Shown here in pieces: positions 14,718 through 24,600 of a stretch of DNA of 64,000 nt. The DNA lies in the NCBI GenBank assembly GCA_035409945.1, contig DAONQC010000005.1:1-64000 (forward strand), in the 5' to 3' direction. The stretch comes from MWEH01 sp035409945. Lineage in GTDB: Bacteria > Bacillota > Clostridia > Christensenellales > DTU072. Position 1 is the first letter of the stretch; the number at the start of each line of letters is the position of its first letter. The notes beneath the pieces are model-generated. The model ran no database searches and was not told the DNA's origin. It was given only the letters and a program-made list of their open reading frames with translations. The position numbers and the translations under genes are program-made.

Positions 14718-14895
14718 TTTCAACTAAAATCTAAAGTGTTTCGAGGGTCTATTTATCGCCCGACTTACTATGATAACTAACAAATCTAAAGTGCTTCCGT
14801 CTAAAATTGAAGGCTTTTTACTTGCTAGCTTTTGATTAAAACTCTATTTCATCAAATAAATCTTTGTGTTTTCCGTTTACAAGATAAAAAGCAAG
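14718..14895. repeat. Diverged repeats around the 3' end of the GH31 gene
   Basis: Segments at 14718-14758 and 14772-14818 share AAATCTAAAGTG and neighbouring bases. A weaker match occurs inside the gene end at 14850-14895 (AAATCTTTGTGTTTTCCG). It fits the 3'-end duplication pattern seen elsewhere in the window but is the least certain case. Confidence 0.4.
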
Positions 14896-16824
14896 CGGTG
14901 TTCCTAGTGGTGCATTAAAAGTATATGTTTTTCCACCTTCATACTCTTGTTTGTCTATTAGGTTCTTCCACTCACCTTTAGGAAGGTGAATGGTTTTTTC
15001 ATCTGCATCAGATTCCATTACTGGAACTACATAAATTTCATCACCTAACATAAAGGAATATAAGTCTTTATGATTTGAAAAATCATTTGAGTTATAAAAG
15101 TCAGGACGCATAACTGGAATACCTTTATTTGCTTCTTCCATGCAGAACTTAATATATGGTTTTAATGCTTTATGTAACCTAGCTAGTCTCCCTACTGCTT
15201 TTACGACATTATCGTCATATGGTTGAGTGTTTAGTTCTGGTCGTATGGTTTCGTGAGAACGAAGCAGTGGTGAAAATGTATTCATTTCCATCCAGCGAAT
15301 AAATATCTCTTCGTCTCTTCTCAAAGATGCAAAACTTATAAATCCCCCAATGTCGCTATGTACAGCAGACATACCCGAAAAACCTAAATTAAATGTTGCA
15401 GGGAGAACACATCCCATACCATAATCAATACTAAAATCAGTATGTTGATCTCCGTTCCACATTATAGTTGTATATTTTTGTGCGCCGTTATATCCAGATC
15501 TAGTAAAGAAAAATACTTCCTTTTGTCTCTCGTGACTATCTACTGCTTCTCTATTTATTTTTGCCCATATGGTTGGCCAAATATTATGAAGCTCTTTTGC
15601 ATCGCCATTATGTAACACTGCATCAAATGGTAAATACTCTCCAAAATCTGCCATATATCCATCAATACCAAGATCTAACATATTTTCTTTTATGATAGTT
15701 TCTTTAAGGTATTGAACCATCCCTTCATTTGTTAAATCCATCATCGCAGCATAGAATGTAGTGGACTTTATGTGATATATATCCCCATCTTTATTTTTAA
15801 CTAAATATCCTTTTTCTTTGCATTCATTGTACATAGGACCATCTTTTACAAGATATGGATTAATGTATCCTAAGAATCTAACTCCCTTTTCTTTAAGCTT
15901 AGCTATTTCTTCTTTTAAATTGGGATATCTAACTTTATCTTGTGACCAGTTCCAATACACTTGAGAGCCAGCAGCAGTAACTTTTTTACCACACCAATCT
16001 TGACACCATACACCACATACAGGTACACCTTGATCTATCATAGATGTTGCTTTTTCTACTACTCTTTCAATTCCCCCTTGAACGCCTATTATCATCCCAT
16101 CATATGCCCAATCGGGTAGATACTCTCTATTTTCTATATCCTTATTTAAAAGCATATTTACTTCTTTGAAGGAATCGCCATAGAATATAGAAAAACTTCT
16201 TGGACACTTTTCAAAGGTATATGTGGAATAACTTTCATTTTGAAAATCACTTTCTCCATAAACATCAACATCAAACCTTATCGCATACTTTTCACTAGAC
16301 ATAAATGTAGTCATAGGTGCATATGTTACGATATCTTTATGCTCTCTTGGCTTATATGGAAGGAAGTTAAATATGGTCTTTAGTACTATCGGTTTAATTT
16401 TTATATGCTCAGATACAAGATTTTTTACCTTTTCACCTTTTAAATTAAGTTGTCTAAACTGCTCCCCACCACCAAATATACCTTCACTTTCAGTAGATGG
16501 AAATGTTATACGATATGCTGTGTCTTTATTTGCATCTAAACTAAATACCAAAATATCATCTCTTGCTGTTATTTGAACATTTACGCTAGTTGAATCATTT
16601 GTAAAGGTTAACTCTATTTTTTTACTATCTTCTGAAATAACCGAGACATTATACAACAGAACTAACTTTTTAACTTTAGCTTTAAATTTAAAAGTGCCAT
16701 GTATATAGCTATGTTTTGTATCCCAATCCACCCCACTAATAAAGGGGGCTTCTTTAGAATGATTAAAAACTAATCTATCTTTATACGTAAGACTAATACT
16801 ATCTCCAACTCTATTAATGCGCAT
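14836..16824 (-). CDS. Glycoside hydrolase family 31, YihQ-like alpha-glycosidase
   Basis: A 662-residue retaining alpha-glycosidase. The likely nucleophile is Asp393 in DGYMADFGEYLP and the acid/base Asp459 in MWNGDQ, both in the wording typical of the sulfoquinovosidase YihQ. The N-terminal beta domain (about 1-235), the catalytic barrel (about 240-560) and the C-terminal beta domain are complete. The residues I recall as binding the sulfonate in YihQ are only partly kept: Gln275 and Trp291 are present, but the arginine position is Gln288 and the tyrosine after D-I-G-G is Phe495. Sulfoquinovose specificity is therefore doubtful. No signal peptide, so it acts on an imported glycoside. Last gene of the sugar operon; GGAGT precedes the ATG. 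Confidence 0.88.
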   Translation of the reverse strand: MRINRVGDSISLTYKDRLVFNHSKEAPFISGVDWDTKHSYIHGTFKFKAKVKKLVLLYNVSVISEDSKKIELTFTNDSTSVNVQITARDDILVFSLDANKDTAYRITFPSTESEGIFGGGEQFRQLNLKGEKVKNLVSEHIKIKPIVLKTIFNFLPYKPREHKDIVTYAPMTTFMSSEKYAIRFDVDVYGESDFQNESYSTYTFEKCPRSFSIFYGDSFKEVNMLLNKDIENREYLPDWAYDGMIIGVQGGIERVVEKATSMIDQGVPVCGVWCQDWCGKKVTAAGSQVYWNWSQDKVRYPNLKEEIAKLKEKGVRFLGYINPYLVKDGPMYNECKEKGYLVKNKDGDIYHIKSTTFYAAMMDLTNEGMVQYLKETIIKENMLDLGIDGYMADFGEYLPFDAVLHNGDAKELHNIWPTIWAKINREAVDSHERQKEVFFFTRSGYNGAQKYTTIMWNGDQHTDFSIDYGMGCVLPATFNLGFSGMSAVHSDIGGFISFASLRRDEEIFIRWMEMNTFSPLLRSHETIRPELNTQPYDDNVVKAVGRLARLHKALKPYIKFCMEEANKGIPVMRPDFYNSNDFSNHKDLYSFMLGDEIYVVPVMESDADEKTIHLPKGEWKNLIDKQEYEGGKTYTFNAPLGTPLAFYLVNGKHKDLFDEIEF

Positions 16825-16868
16825 ACCTACTCCTATAATCTCTATGTTTTTTTAGACACAAATCTAAA

Positions 16869-18182
16869 TTAGATAATTTCTGTATTTGTAAGACGGGCAA
16901 ATATTTCAAATGCTTTTGTAAAGTCTCCATACGCCATTGAAAGATGGTGTGCAGTTCCAGAATATACTAGTTTATCAAGGACATTTTTTAATCCATTATC
17001 AAAAATACATTTTGCATATGTACCTGATAATTCTTTATCCATATGTATTGCTTTACCCGTTTCTTGGAATATCCTATATTGCCCATTAATGCTATCTAAC
17101 CTTGCTACATGGACATTTCCTGACTTCATAACAAAACCTGCAGTCACTCCTTTACCACCAGCAAAATATGTATCCAAAGTAGGCGTACAAATCCCATCAC
17201 ATAGTGAACTAGGAGCTACGCCACAATGCCACATCAAAGCATAACCTTCATTTAAATTAACTTGTGATAAATCTGCCATAAAAGGTGTTTTTGCTCCTAT
17301 AGCTTTATGACAAAGCATAGTAAGCCCACAATCTATATCGCCTTCGCAAGCTAATATATATCCTTCATCTTGAAGTATTGACATTGCAGCGCAAGGTGCT
17401 ATTGAAAAGCCTGCTGCAAACTCTGGCCAACATCTAATAGCTAATACATCTAGGCCTTTATCTTTGATAAAATTCTCAATTTTGGATGCAAGAATTGAGG
17501 TTTTAGATACCTGTTCACTTGTTACGCCCTTTGTATTAAAGGTAGAGTTAATCTTATTTTCATAGTATCTAACCCTCTCTATATCTTCTTTATACCCAAA
17601 AACTTCTGACAGTTGATAGCTATCTACTAAACAGCCATATTTTTTATATAACCCAAGTTCACTAACTCCTACATTAAAAAATCCGTGCGCTCTAGAGCCT
17701 AGTATTCCTACCTTTGCTTCCTTTAAAACCTTAATCATACGGATAGCATCTAAAAAGTCTTGATCGATTTTTTCACTCACGATATATGTATAGTCAGCAT
17801 ATCCGCTCTTGGTTAGATTAGATGCGTTTAAGTTGACGCCACAAACTGAATTTAATCTAATTTTTCCACCATCATATGGAAGCTCAGGGAGTCCCCATAA
17901 TAAAATAGGTTTATCACACCATTTTTTAATTTCCAGTATAAGATGTCCTAAATGAAACGTTCCCGATATTACAGCAATAGCATCTACGAGATTTTCAGCA
18001 AAATACTTTCCAGCTTTTATAGCCTCTTCAGATTCTATCACCACTTCTTTTACAGGATAAAGGTTAATACTTTCATCTTTTTCGAGATCTTTTAATATGC
18101 CTTTATATATTTCTCCTGCTGCTTTAAAATCAAAAGTGTTTCTAACTAAACATACAATACCTAAATTAATTTTTTGTTTCAT
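16869..18182 (-). CDS. L-fucose/arabinose isomerase-like sugar isomerase
   Basis: A 437-residue protein of the fucose isomerase-like fold, expected to interconvert an aldose and a ketose with a divalent metal. Candidate metal-binding residues are Glu in CWPEFAAG, Asp in CEGDIDCG and His in MWHCGVAP. I chose ATG 18182 (MKQKINLGIV) with GGTGG before it, because the longer open frame to 18296 overlaps the preceding dehydrogenase gene. It lies 25 bp after that gene and 44 bp before the GH31. SQ isomerases of the transaldolase/transketolase sulfoglycolysis routes belong to this broad family. Confidence 0.85.
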   Translation of the reverse strand: MKQKINLGIVCLVRNTFDFKAAGEIYKGILKDLEKDESINLYPVKEVVIESEEAIKAGKYFAENLVDAIAVISGTFHLGHLILEIKKWCDKPILLWGLPELPYDGGKIRLNSVCGVNLNASNLTKSGYADYTYIVSEKIDQDFLDAIRMIKVLKEAKVGILGSRAHGFFNVGVSELGLYKKYGCLVDSYQLSEVFGYKEDIERVRYYENKINSTFNTKGVTSEQVSKTSILASKIENFIKDKGLDVLAIRCWPEFAAGFSIAPCAAMSILQDEGYILACEGDIDCGLTMLCHKAIGAKTPFMADLSQVNLNEGYALMWHCGVAPSSLCDGICTPTLDTYFAGGKGVTAGFVMKSGNVHVARLDSINGQYRIFQETGKAIHMDKELSGTYAKCIFDNGLKNVLDKLVYSGTAHHLSMAYGDFTKAFEIFARLTNTEII

Positions 18183-18207
18183 GATACCACCATCTTCAAA
18201 TATATTT

Positions 18208-19326
18208 TTAATTTTTGAAATATTTTTTAAGTGCTTTAGTGAGACTTTCCTCGGTATATTTTTTAGGATTATTATTAAACAGTGGATGATAAACACATTC
18301 CTTTACAAGTTTTCCTACATCTACACATCCTAAATCTTTTAATGTTGTTTTTAGATTAAATTTCTTTTTAAGGCTTTCTATCTTATCTACCATACCATCA
18401 ACATTTTTAAAACCTAAATCTTTAGCAAGAATATTAAGTCTTTTATCTTCTTCTGCATTTTCTTTTAAGAAAAACCCTAGAGTGAAAGCACAAGCTTCGC
18501 CATGTGGCACATCAAACTGATTGGATATAGCATAGCTACAAGCATGTACAGCAGCTGTCCTTGTAGGAGCAAAAGCTAGTCCTGCATATACTGACCCTAA
18601 ACTCATGGCTTTCCTTGCCTCAATATTATTTTCATCGTCATATGCTTTTTCAATGTTATTAATTATTAACTCCATAGATTTTTTTGCATACATATCAGTA
18701 ATGGGTAGATGATTTACATTCCAAAACGCTTCAAGTGCATGTGAAAAAGCATCTAGACCTGTAATAGCAGTTGTGTATTTAGGCACGCTTAGTGTTAACA
18801 TGTAGTCTATTATAGCTAGAGTTGGGTAAAAATTATTGCTAACTATTGGAGATTTAACTTTAGCATCTTCATCAGTACAAACTGATACAGATGTGACTTC
18901 CGAACCCGTTCCTGATGTAGTAGGAACAGCTATTAGTGGAATTTTTTTAGATGTAAATGTTTTTGTTTTATAAAAGTAGTCTTTTGCATCTCCATCATTA
19001 ACTGCAAGTGAACAAGCAAATTTAGCTAAATCAATTACCGAGCCTCCACCCACTGCAACAACAAAATCAGCACCTACTTCTTTTATACGTTCACTAGCCA
19101 TAGTAACTTCTTTAAGTAGCGCATTAGGAGACACTCCGCCAAAAACACTCACTATTTGTTTAGAGTCATTTACTATATCATCAGCTATTCCACTTGATAT
19201 AAAGTATTTACTTGTAATCAATACCCCTTTTTTATACCCATAACTACTAATAGCTTCAGGTAGCCTCTTTATTGCTCCTTTTCCAAACATTAACTTTACC
19301 GGCTCTTGATATTCAAAAAAACTCAT
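18208..19326 (-). CDS. Iron-containing (type III) alcohol dehydrogenase
   Basis: A 372-residue NAD(P)-dependent oxidoreductase. The nucleotide-binding GGGSVIDLAK (about residue 93) and PTTSGTGSEVT are typical. The metal ligands are Asp in LAIIDYMLT, then His in DAFSHALEAF, AAVHACSYAI and FDVPHGEACAF, a full set. The substrate is probably a small aldehyde or its alcohol made by the other operon enzymes. Second gene of the operon; the 123-bp gap to the RpiB-like gene carries a diverged copy of that gene's 3' end. Confidence 0.92.
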   Translation of the reverse strand: MSFFEYQEPVKLMFGKGAIKRLPEAISSYGYKKGVLITSKYFISSGIADDIVNDSKQIVSVFGGVSPNALLKEVTMASERIKEVGADFVVAVGGGSVIDLAKFACSLAVNDGDAKDYFYKTKTFTSKKIPLIAVPTTSGTGSEVTSVSVCTDEDAKVKSPIVSNNFYPTLAIIDYMLTLSVPKYTTAITGLDAFSHALEAFWNVNHLPITDMYAKKSMELIINNIEKAYDDENNIEARKAMSLGSVYAGLAFAPTRTAAVHACSYAISNQFDVPHGEACAFTLGFFLKENAEEDKRLNILAKDLGFKNVDGMVDKIESLKKKFNLKTTLKDLGCVDVGKLVKECVYHPLFNNNPKKYTEESLTKALKKYFKN

Positions 19327-19367
19327 ATTTAACCCTCAATCCTAACTCTTATTTATTTAAACATAAT

Positions 19368-19527
19368 CTTACATTTGAACAACTCACTTGGCATTAATAA
19401 TCCAACTCGTCACTCCACTCTTCTAATGACGCCCAAAACGTCAGATATTTTATTTAAAATTTTTGTCTTCTATTTTTACAACTTCTTTTGCAGCGTTAGT
19501 AAGCCAAGTTTTTCTCCAATCTTCTAA
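19368..19527. repeat. Duplicated 3' end of the RpiB-like gene
   Basis: 19469-19527 (inside the gene's end) and 19368-19426 (after its stop) align over about 58 bp at an offset of 101. Both end CTCCA(a/c)TCTTCTAA on the plus strand, with CCAA and TTA-TAA matches in between. Identity is roughly 60-65% by eye. Confidence 0.6.
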
Positions 19528-19923
19528 ATCTTGTAAATAGTCAGTGTTTAAAAAGGCTTCTACCATTTGTATTCCCATCTCAGGTGCGACTACCCATCCA
19601 CCCATACATAAAACTTGGGCACCATTGATAGCTCTTGCCATCTTTGCTGTATAAACACCTTCACAAACAACAGCACTAACTCCCTTAAACTTATTCGCTA
19701 CAACACACATCCCTGCGCCTGTTCCGCAAATTAAAATAGCTTTATCATATGTTTTATCTTGAATTTTAGGAGCAACATCTGATGCAACTTGATAATATGG
19801 ATGTACTTTATTAATATCGGTTGTACCCAAGTCATCAAATTCAACGCCCTTCTCAATTAAATATTGTTTAATTGATTCCTTTAAATTATATCCTGACTTA
19901 TCTGATCCTAATGCAATTTTCAT
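19450..19923 (-). CDS. RpiB/LacAB-family sugar isomerase
   Basis: A 157-residue aldose-ketose isomerase of the ribose-5-phosphate isomerase B fold. The catalytic cysteine Cys66 sits in ILICGTGAGM. The His of the usual SDHAG motif is Lys9 (GSDKSG), and the His-Asn of the phosphate/ring-opening motif is Ile-Asn (AINGAQVL). A canonical phosphopentose substrate is therefore unlikely. A different small sugar, for example a deoxy or sulfo tetrose as reported for RpiB-like enzymes of sulfoglycolysis, would fit better. First gene of the operon; AGAGGACGG precedes the ATG. Confidence 0.85.
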   Translation of the reverse strand: MKIALGSDKSGYNLKESIKQYLIEKGVEFDDLGTTDINKVHPYYQVASDVAPKIQDKTYDKAILICGTGAGMCVVANKFKGVSAVVCEGVYTAKMARAINGAQVLCMGGWVVAPEMGIQMVEAFLNTDYLQDLEDWRKTWLTNAAKEVVKIEDKNFK

Positions 19924-19962
19924 ATTTTACCGTCCTCTCGTATTCGCATATTATGTACTATT

Positions 19963-19993
19963 ATTATACACCATATTCTTCCATGCGCGCATG
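19963..19993 (-). promoter_or_regulatory. Sugar-operon promoter with palindromic operator
   Basis: A -10 TATAAT lies at 19963-19968. The -35 region overlaps the perfect palindrome CATGCGCGCATG (19982-19993), extended by flanking bases to an 18-bp near-perfect palindrome. A repressor bound there would block RNA polymerase. The regulator gene is not in the window. Confidence 0.65.
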
Positions 19994-20365
19994 AAACATT
20001 AGTTAAATCTTGCCACTTTTATGGCATTTAGTCAATATTGGCTACCTTAGGACTAACTGTTGGACTGTAAGACTAACCAAGTAGAAAAAGTCTTTCTACT
20101 GTCTTAAAACTGGCAATTGAAGACTTTTACACTATGAAAACATTGAATTAAACAGCCACCCCCCACCTCTCCTTACTCTATAAACTGATATTAACCGAAG
20201 CCCTCATCCGACAGCCTACTTACTATGAAAACTAAGATAAAAATAAATGGTAAATTGATTTTTGGATATGACAAAGCCAAGCAAAACGCTTGGCTTATCA
20301 TCTTTAGTTATGTACTAAAGGAGGGAGGTTGGGAAAAATCTGTTAAAATTACTTTTTACTAATAA
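19994..20365. other. Intergenic region with degenerate repeats and a hairpin terminator
   Basis: No credible gene. Around 20048-20084 GGACTAACTGTTGGACT and AGACTAACC form short degenerate repeats, and TAGAAAAAGTCTTTCTA (20086-20102) is an inverted repeat. At 20279-20297 GCCAAGC-AAAAC-GCTTGGC can act as a terminator for hsp20 on the minus strand (weak T tract). Confidence 0.5.
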
Positions 20366-20788
20366 TTAGTCGATATCAATCTTTGTAGATTCAATGACCT
20401 TTTGTTTTTCTTTTGGAACAGTTACACTTAACACGCCGTTTTCATACTTAGCCTTAATGGTTTCTTTATCAACATCGCCTACATAATAGGTTCTGCTGCA
20501 AGTGTATGCACGTTCACGTCTCAAGTATCTACCTTCATCTTTTTTGCCTTTTTCTTCTGAAGCAGCTCTTTCAGCTTTAACTGTCAAATAGCCATTCTCT
20601 AAATCGAGAGTTAAGTCTTCTTTGTCATATCCTGGAACATCGATTGCAAGTTCATATTTATCACCTAAATCTTTAATATCAGTCTTCATTCCAGTTGCAA
20701 CAAATCTGTCATAAGCTACAGGCTTAAAGAAACTATCAAATACATCATCAAAGAAATTATCAAATCCTCTTGTTACTAAGTTTTTCAT
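20366..20788 (-). CDS. Small heat-shock protein, Hsp20/alpha-crystallin family
   Basis: A 140-residue ATP-independent holdase chaperone. The alpha-crystallin domain (about residues 35-128) has the DVPGYDKEDLTLDLENGYLTV start and the signature YENGVLSVTVPK near the end. The N-terminus (MKNLVTRGFDNFFDDVFDSFF) is the usual amphipathic arm. AAAGGAGAATGAT precedes the ATG. The upstream CIRCE-like element and consensus promoter make it a HrcA-regulated heat-shock gene. Confidence 0.95.
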   Translation of the reverse strand: MKNLVTRGFDNFFDDVFDSFFKPVAYDRFVATGMKTDIKDLGDKYELAIDVPGYDKEDLTLDLENGYLTVKAERAASEEKGKKDEGRYLRRERAYTCSRTYYVGDVDKETIKAKYENGVLSVTVPKEKQKVIESTKIDID

Positions 20789-20842
20789 ATTATCATTCTC
20801 CTTTTTATTTTATTTTCGTCTTGGCAAAATGCTTTTGTTTTG

Positions 20843-20869
20843 CTAGCACTCTACCACTCCGACTGCTAA
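20843..20869. promoter_or_regulatory. CIRCE-type heat-shock operator
   Basis: CTAGCACTC-N9-GACTGCTAA differs from the CIRCE consensus TTAGCACTC-N9-GAGTGCTAA at one base in each arm. It lies between the hsp20 promoter and start codon, where HrcA binding blocks transcription. Confidence 0.88.
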
Positions 20870-20870
20870 T

Positions 20871-20898
20871 ATTATAACACATACAGAATATTTGTCAA
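20871..20898 (-). promoter_or_regulatory. hsp20 promoter
   Basis: TTGACA (20893-20898), 16-bp spacer and TATAAT (20871-20876) on the minus strand, immediately upstream of the CIRCE-type element. Confidence 0.88.
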
Positions 20899-21052
20899 CA
20901 AAAAATCCGACTTTTTCATCCTTTTCTAAAATCCCATTAAAAATCAAGAGTTTCGCTATTCTATCCACATAAAATTAAAAGATGCCATCTGGATTTAATA
21001 AAAATTGCAATATCTTTGAAAAGAAATTTATGTAATATTGTTACATTGAGAG

Positions 21053-21146
21053 AACTTTAATTCCTAAATCCTTTGTTGAATAACACTATAAAAATGCGAG
21101 CAAAACCAAGAGTAAAACTTTAATACCTAAATCCTTCATCAAATTA
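21053..21146. repeat. Diverged 63-bp-offset duplication
   Basis: AACTTTAATTCCTAAATCC (21053) recurs as AACTTTAATACCTAAATCC (21116), followed by TTTGTTGAATAA against TTCATCAAATTA. The rest of 20899-21375 is AT-rich with no gene that I can see. Confidence 0.65.
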
Positions 21147-21375
21147 TCTTATTAGTCCTTGCTAAAATATGTGCTATTAAAACTGTACTCAATCCTTAGG
21201 TGTTCCTCAACTTACCTACCACCATCCCTACTACTATGACAACTAACTTTATAATCCTTACCTGAATGCGCTAGTTATTTTTGTTTTACTAAGTTTTGTT
21301 ATTATGTTATACTCATTTAGCAAAAAACTTAAATAAAGAGTTGATTACATATTGTAGTTAAAGGCCTTTAAATGT

Positions 21376-21467
21376 GGAGAGATGTCCGAGCTGGCCGAAG
21401 GAGCACGACTGGAAATCGTGTGCACCTCAAAAAGGTGCCGTGGGTTCAAATCCCACTCTCTCCGCCA
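21376..21467 (+). tRNA. tRNA-Ser(GGA)
   Basis: Complete 92-nt class II tRNA: acceptor GGAGAGA pairs with TCTCTCC, D-arm GTCCGAGCTGGCCGAAGGA, anticodon stem CACGA/TCGTG with loop CTGGAAA (anticodon GGA), long variable arm GCACCTC-AAAAA-GGTGC, T-arm GTGGGTTCAAATCCCAC, discriminator G and encoded CCA. Confidence 0.97.
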
Positions 21468-21492
21468 AAACCCTATCTATTAGGGTTTTTTT
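21468..21492 (+). terminator. Terminator of tRNA-Ser
   Basis: AAACCCTA-TCTAT-TAGGGTTT followed by T residues, directly after the tRNA. Confidence 0.88.
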
Positions 21493-21646
21493 ATGTCTTT
21501 TATCATATCCCCGTCGAATTCGACGGGTTTAGAATTTGGGCAGGAAGTAATGCATTTACTTTAGCCCCCAAAAAGTTGAACGGTATAAAACAACTTATAG
21601 GGGGCAAATTAGTTTTATTATTTATACTTGTTTTTCTATGGTTTAA

Positions 21647-24600
21647 TTATTTTTTACCACTTACTTGCTTTGCTTTTCTTTTTTCTTTTACAAAACCAAC
21701 AGTAAAATATACTCCGATGGTTATGCCTACACCACCCATTATGCTTAAGAGGAAATACAACCAGAGAAGATCGGGCTGTTTAGTTTCGGGAACTGCTGTC
21801 ACAATTGAATCCCATCTTGCTACTAATGACACATCATCTGCAGATAGGAATGTGTTGCCGTCTTCAACCCTTTGATCTCCGTTATACCAGCCAGCAAACT
21901 CATACCCTTCTCTTGTAGGAGCTTGGGGTAAAGCTATTGCAGTATCATATGTTACCGTTGTTGGGGCTATTGCATCAGCTCCGCTATAGTTTGAATAGAA
22001 ATTCAATGTATATGTATTTGCCTCATAGTTAGCTAAAATCTCAAAGCCACCTGCATAGTCAAATACCGTTTCTTCTGTTATGACAGATTCCTCACTAGTG
22101 CTACTGTCTTTATATATCCAATTTTTCAATGTGTGCCCTTGCTTTACATCTTTATATGTTTCCTCTAATAATTCTAAAGTTTCATATTCTTCACCAAGCG
22201 GTATATTGATACTCGAAAGCATATTGTTTAAATTAGTATCTGATATAAAAGATGCTATATCCACAAGTTCTGCCCATTTAGCATAAAGGACTATATTTTC
22301 GGCAGGCATAGTGGTAGCAACATATTTTTCAGTGAGAGACATATCTTTATACCATCCCATAAATGCATATCCTTCTTTTATGGGATTTTCAGGAAGAACT
22401 ACAGGGTATTCATAACCTAATGTAATAGCGTTAACAACTGTGCCACCGTTAGCGTTGAAGGTGATTTGGTATCTGTTAGTTGAATACTGTGCAACTACTG
22501 TAAGCGGTCCCATTATATTTGAAAAATCTGCTGGTGCCCACTCACTAAATGTATGTCCTATTCTTGATGGAGTTGCTGGCGCAGTCGCACTAGAACCGTA
22601 TGCTACTTCTTGTGGTTCGCCTATAGTGCTTCCATCATAGTTCTTAAATGTGACTGTATATTTATTCGTGACACTTGTATAAATTGGTCTAAATGATATA
22701 TCCTCACTAATCGTTTCAGGAACAACCTTATCCCATCTACTAAAAGTATATGTGAATTCTTGTGTTCTTGCTTTTGCTGGATAAGCTGGCTCCACTATTT
22801 CTGAACCATAATTAACTGTTTTTGTTTTTAATACTGTTTTTTCATCTGCATCATAAAAGGTATATGTATATTGGTTAATACTATATTTTGCTTTAACTAC
22901 AAGATTATTTACAATATTTTCAAAAGTCTTATCCCAACCTATAAAGCTATAACCTACTCTATTAGGATCTGCTGGAGCAATTGCACCACTGCCGTATTCT
23001 ACATTTTGAGTTTTTAAAACACTTTCGTTATAGTCTTTGAAAGTCACTGTATATTTATTTTTTGTTTGTGTATATACTGCAGCGAAGGTAATGCTTTGAC
23101 TAATTGTTATAGGAACCTCTTTATCCCACCTAGCAAATGTATATGTAAATTCTTGCGTTCTGGCTTTTGCAGGGTTTGCGGGTACGGTTATCTCTCCACC
23201 ATATTTAATATTTTGGCTGTTATATTCCTGATTCTCATTAATGAATGTAGCCATATATATATTTCTGGTGTAATAGATTTTTAAAGTAAGACTTCCATTT
23301 GCTTCAATTATTCCGTATGTATTAGAGTTTGTAGAGGCATAGGCAAAGCCTACATATTTATTTTCAAAATCAACAACCGACACGCTTGTATTTGTTGTTC
23401 CTTCTAGATTCTCGGTAACATCTAAGGTATAGTCATCATCTTCTAGATTTTGCTTATAGTATTCAACCTTGTACTTAGTATTAGTATTGGCATTCCACTT
23501 TGCATATAGTGTTGTATCAGTTGCGGGCATCTTTAGGTTAGTGAAATCAAACGCATTTTCAAATGTTTCATTATCAGTATACCAATCGATGAATGTATAT
23601 CCTATTCTTGTTGGCGCTTCAGGTTTTATAACATTTGTTCCATAGTTTGCGGTTTTTGCATCAACGTTAGTTCCACCGTTACTATTAAATGTAATGGTAT
23701 ATAGGTTAACTACATATTTTGCTGTGACTGTAGTAGCTTGTGTGATATTTGAAAAGCTCTTATCCCAGCCGTTAAATGTATGACCAGTTTTTGTTGGATT
23801 TAGGGGAGCAGTCGCACCACTTCCATATGCTACTCTTTCAGTTTTAAGAGTAGTTCCCCCTTCATCACTTAAGAATATTACGTCATAGCTATTTATTGCT
23901 ACCGTATATGTTGCAGTTATTGTAATATTTTCTGCTGGTATTGTCGCAGGTATAGCTTTATCCCAACCATCAAAAGTAAATGTGTACTGTGCAGTTGCTG
24001 GTTTGGTAGGATTTGCAGGTAAGGTAACATTTGCACCATACTTTTTGTCTTGACTATCATATTCTTCACCGTTATTTATAAACGTAACGATGTAATAATT
24101 TCTGTTATAGTATACTTTTAAAACAAGTTGCTCATCTGCTGTAATTTTTCCTGAATGTACAGAACCTGCAGTTACAATACAGTTAAATCCTGGGTACCTA
24201 GTTTCGTAATGCGTAACTGTGGCTATAGTATCAGTTGTCCCAGTTTTATTAGATGTAAAATACAAACTATATTCATCATTATCTATATTTTGTTGATAAT
24301 ATTGGATAGTGTATTTAGTATTTGTCTTTGCATCCCACTTAGCATAAAGGGCTGTGTCAGTTGCGGGCATATTTAAGTTAGTGAAATCAAACGCATTTTC
24401 AAATGTTTCATTATCGACGTACCATCCCCCAAATGTATATCCTAGCCTTGTAGGTACTGCTGGTGCAGTTACTAAAGTGTTATAGTTTTCAGTTATGGGA
24501 TTGACCGCATCTCCACCTCTGCTATCAAAGGTAATGGTATATGAGTTGATGGTATATGTTGCTTTAATTGTAATATTAGACGAGATTGTTGAAAATGCCT

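Noticed and set aside
14836..16824. Firm assignment as sulfoquinovosidase
   Set aside because: Overall wording is YihQ-like, but two residues recalled as sulfonate-binding differ, so only GH31 is claimed.
21562..21606. Hairpin GCCCCC...GGGGGC as terminator of the InlB-type gene
   Set aside because: The stem has internal mismatches and no T tract on the minus strand; left unassigned.
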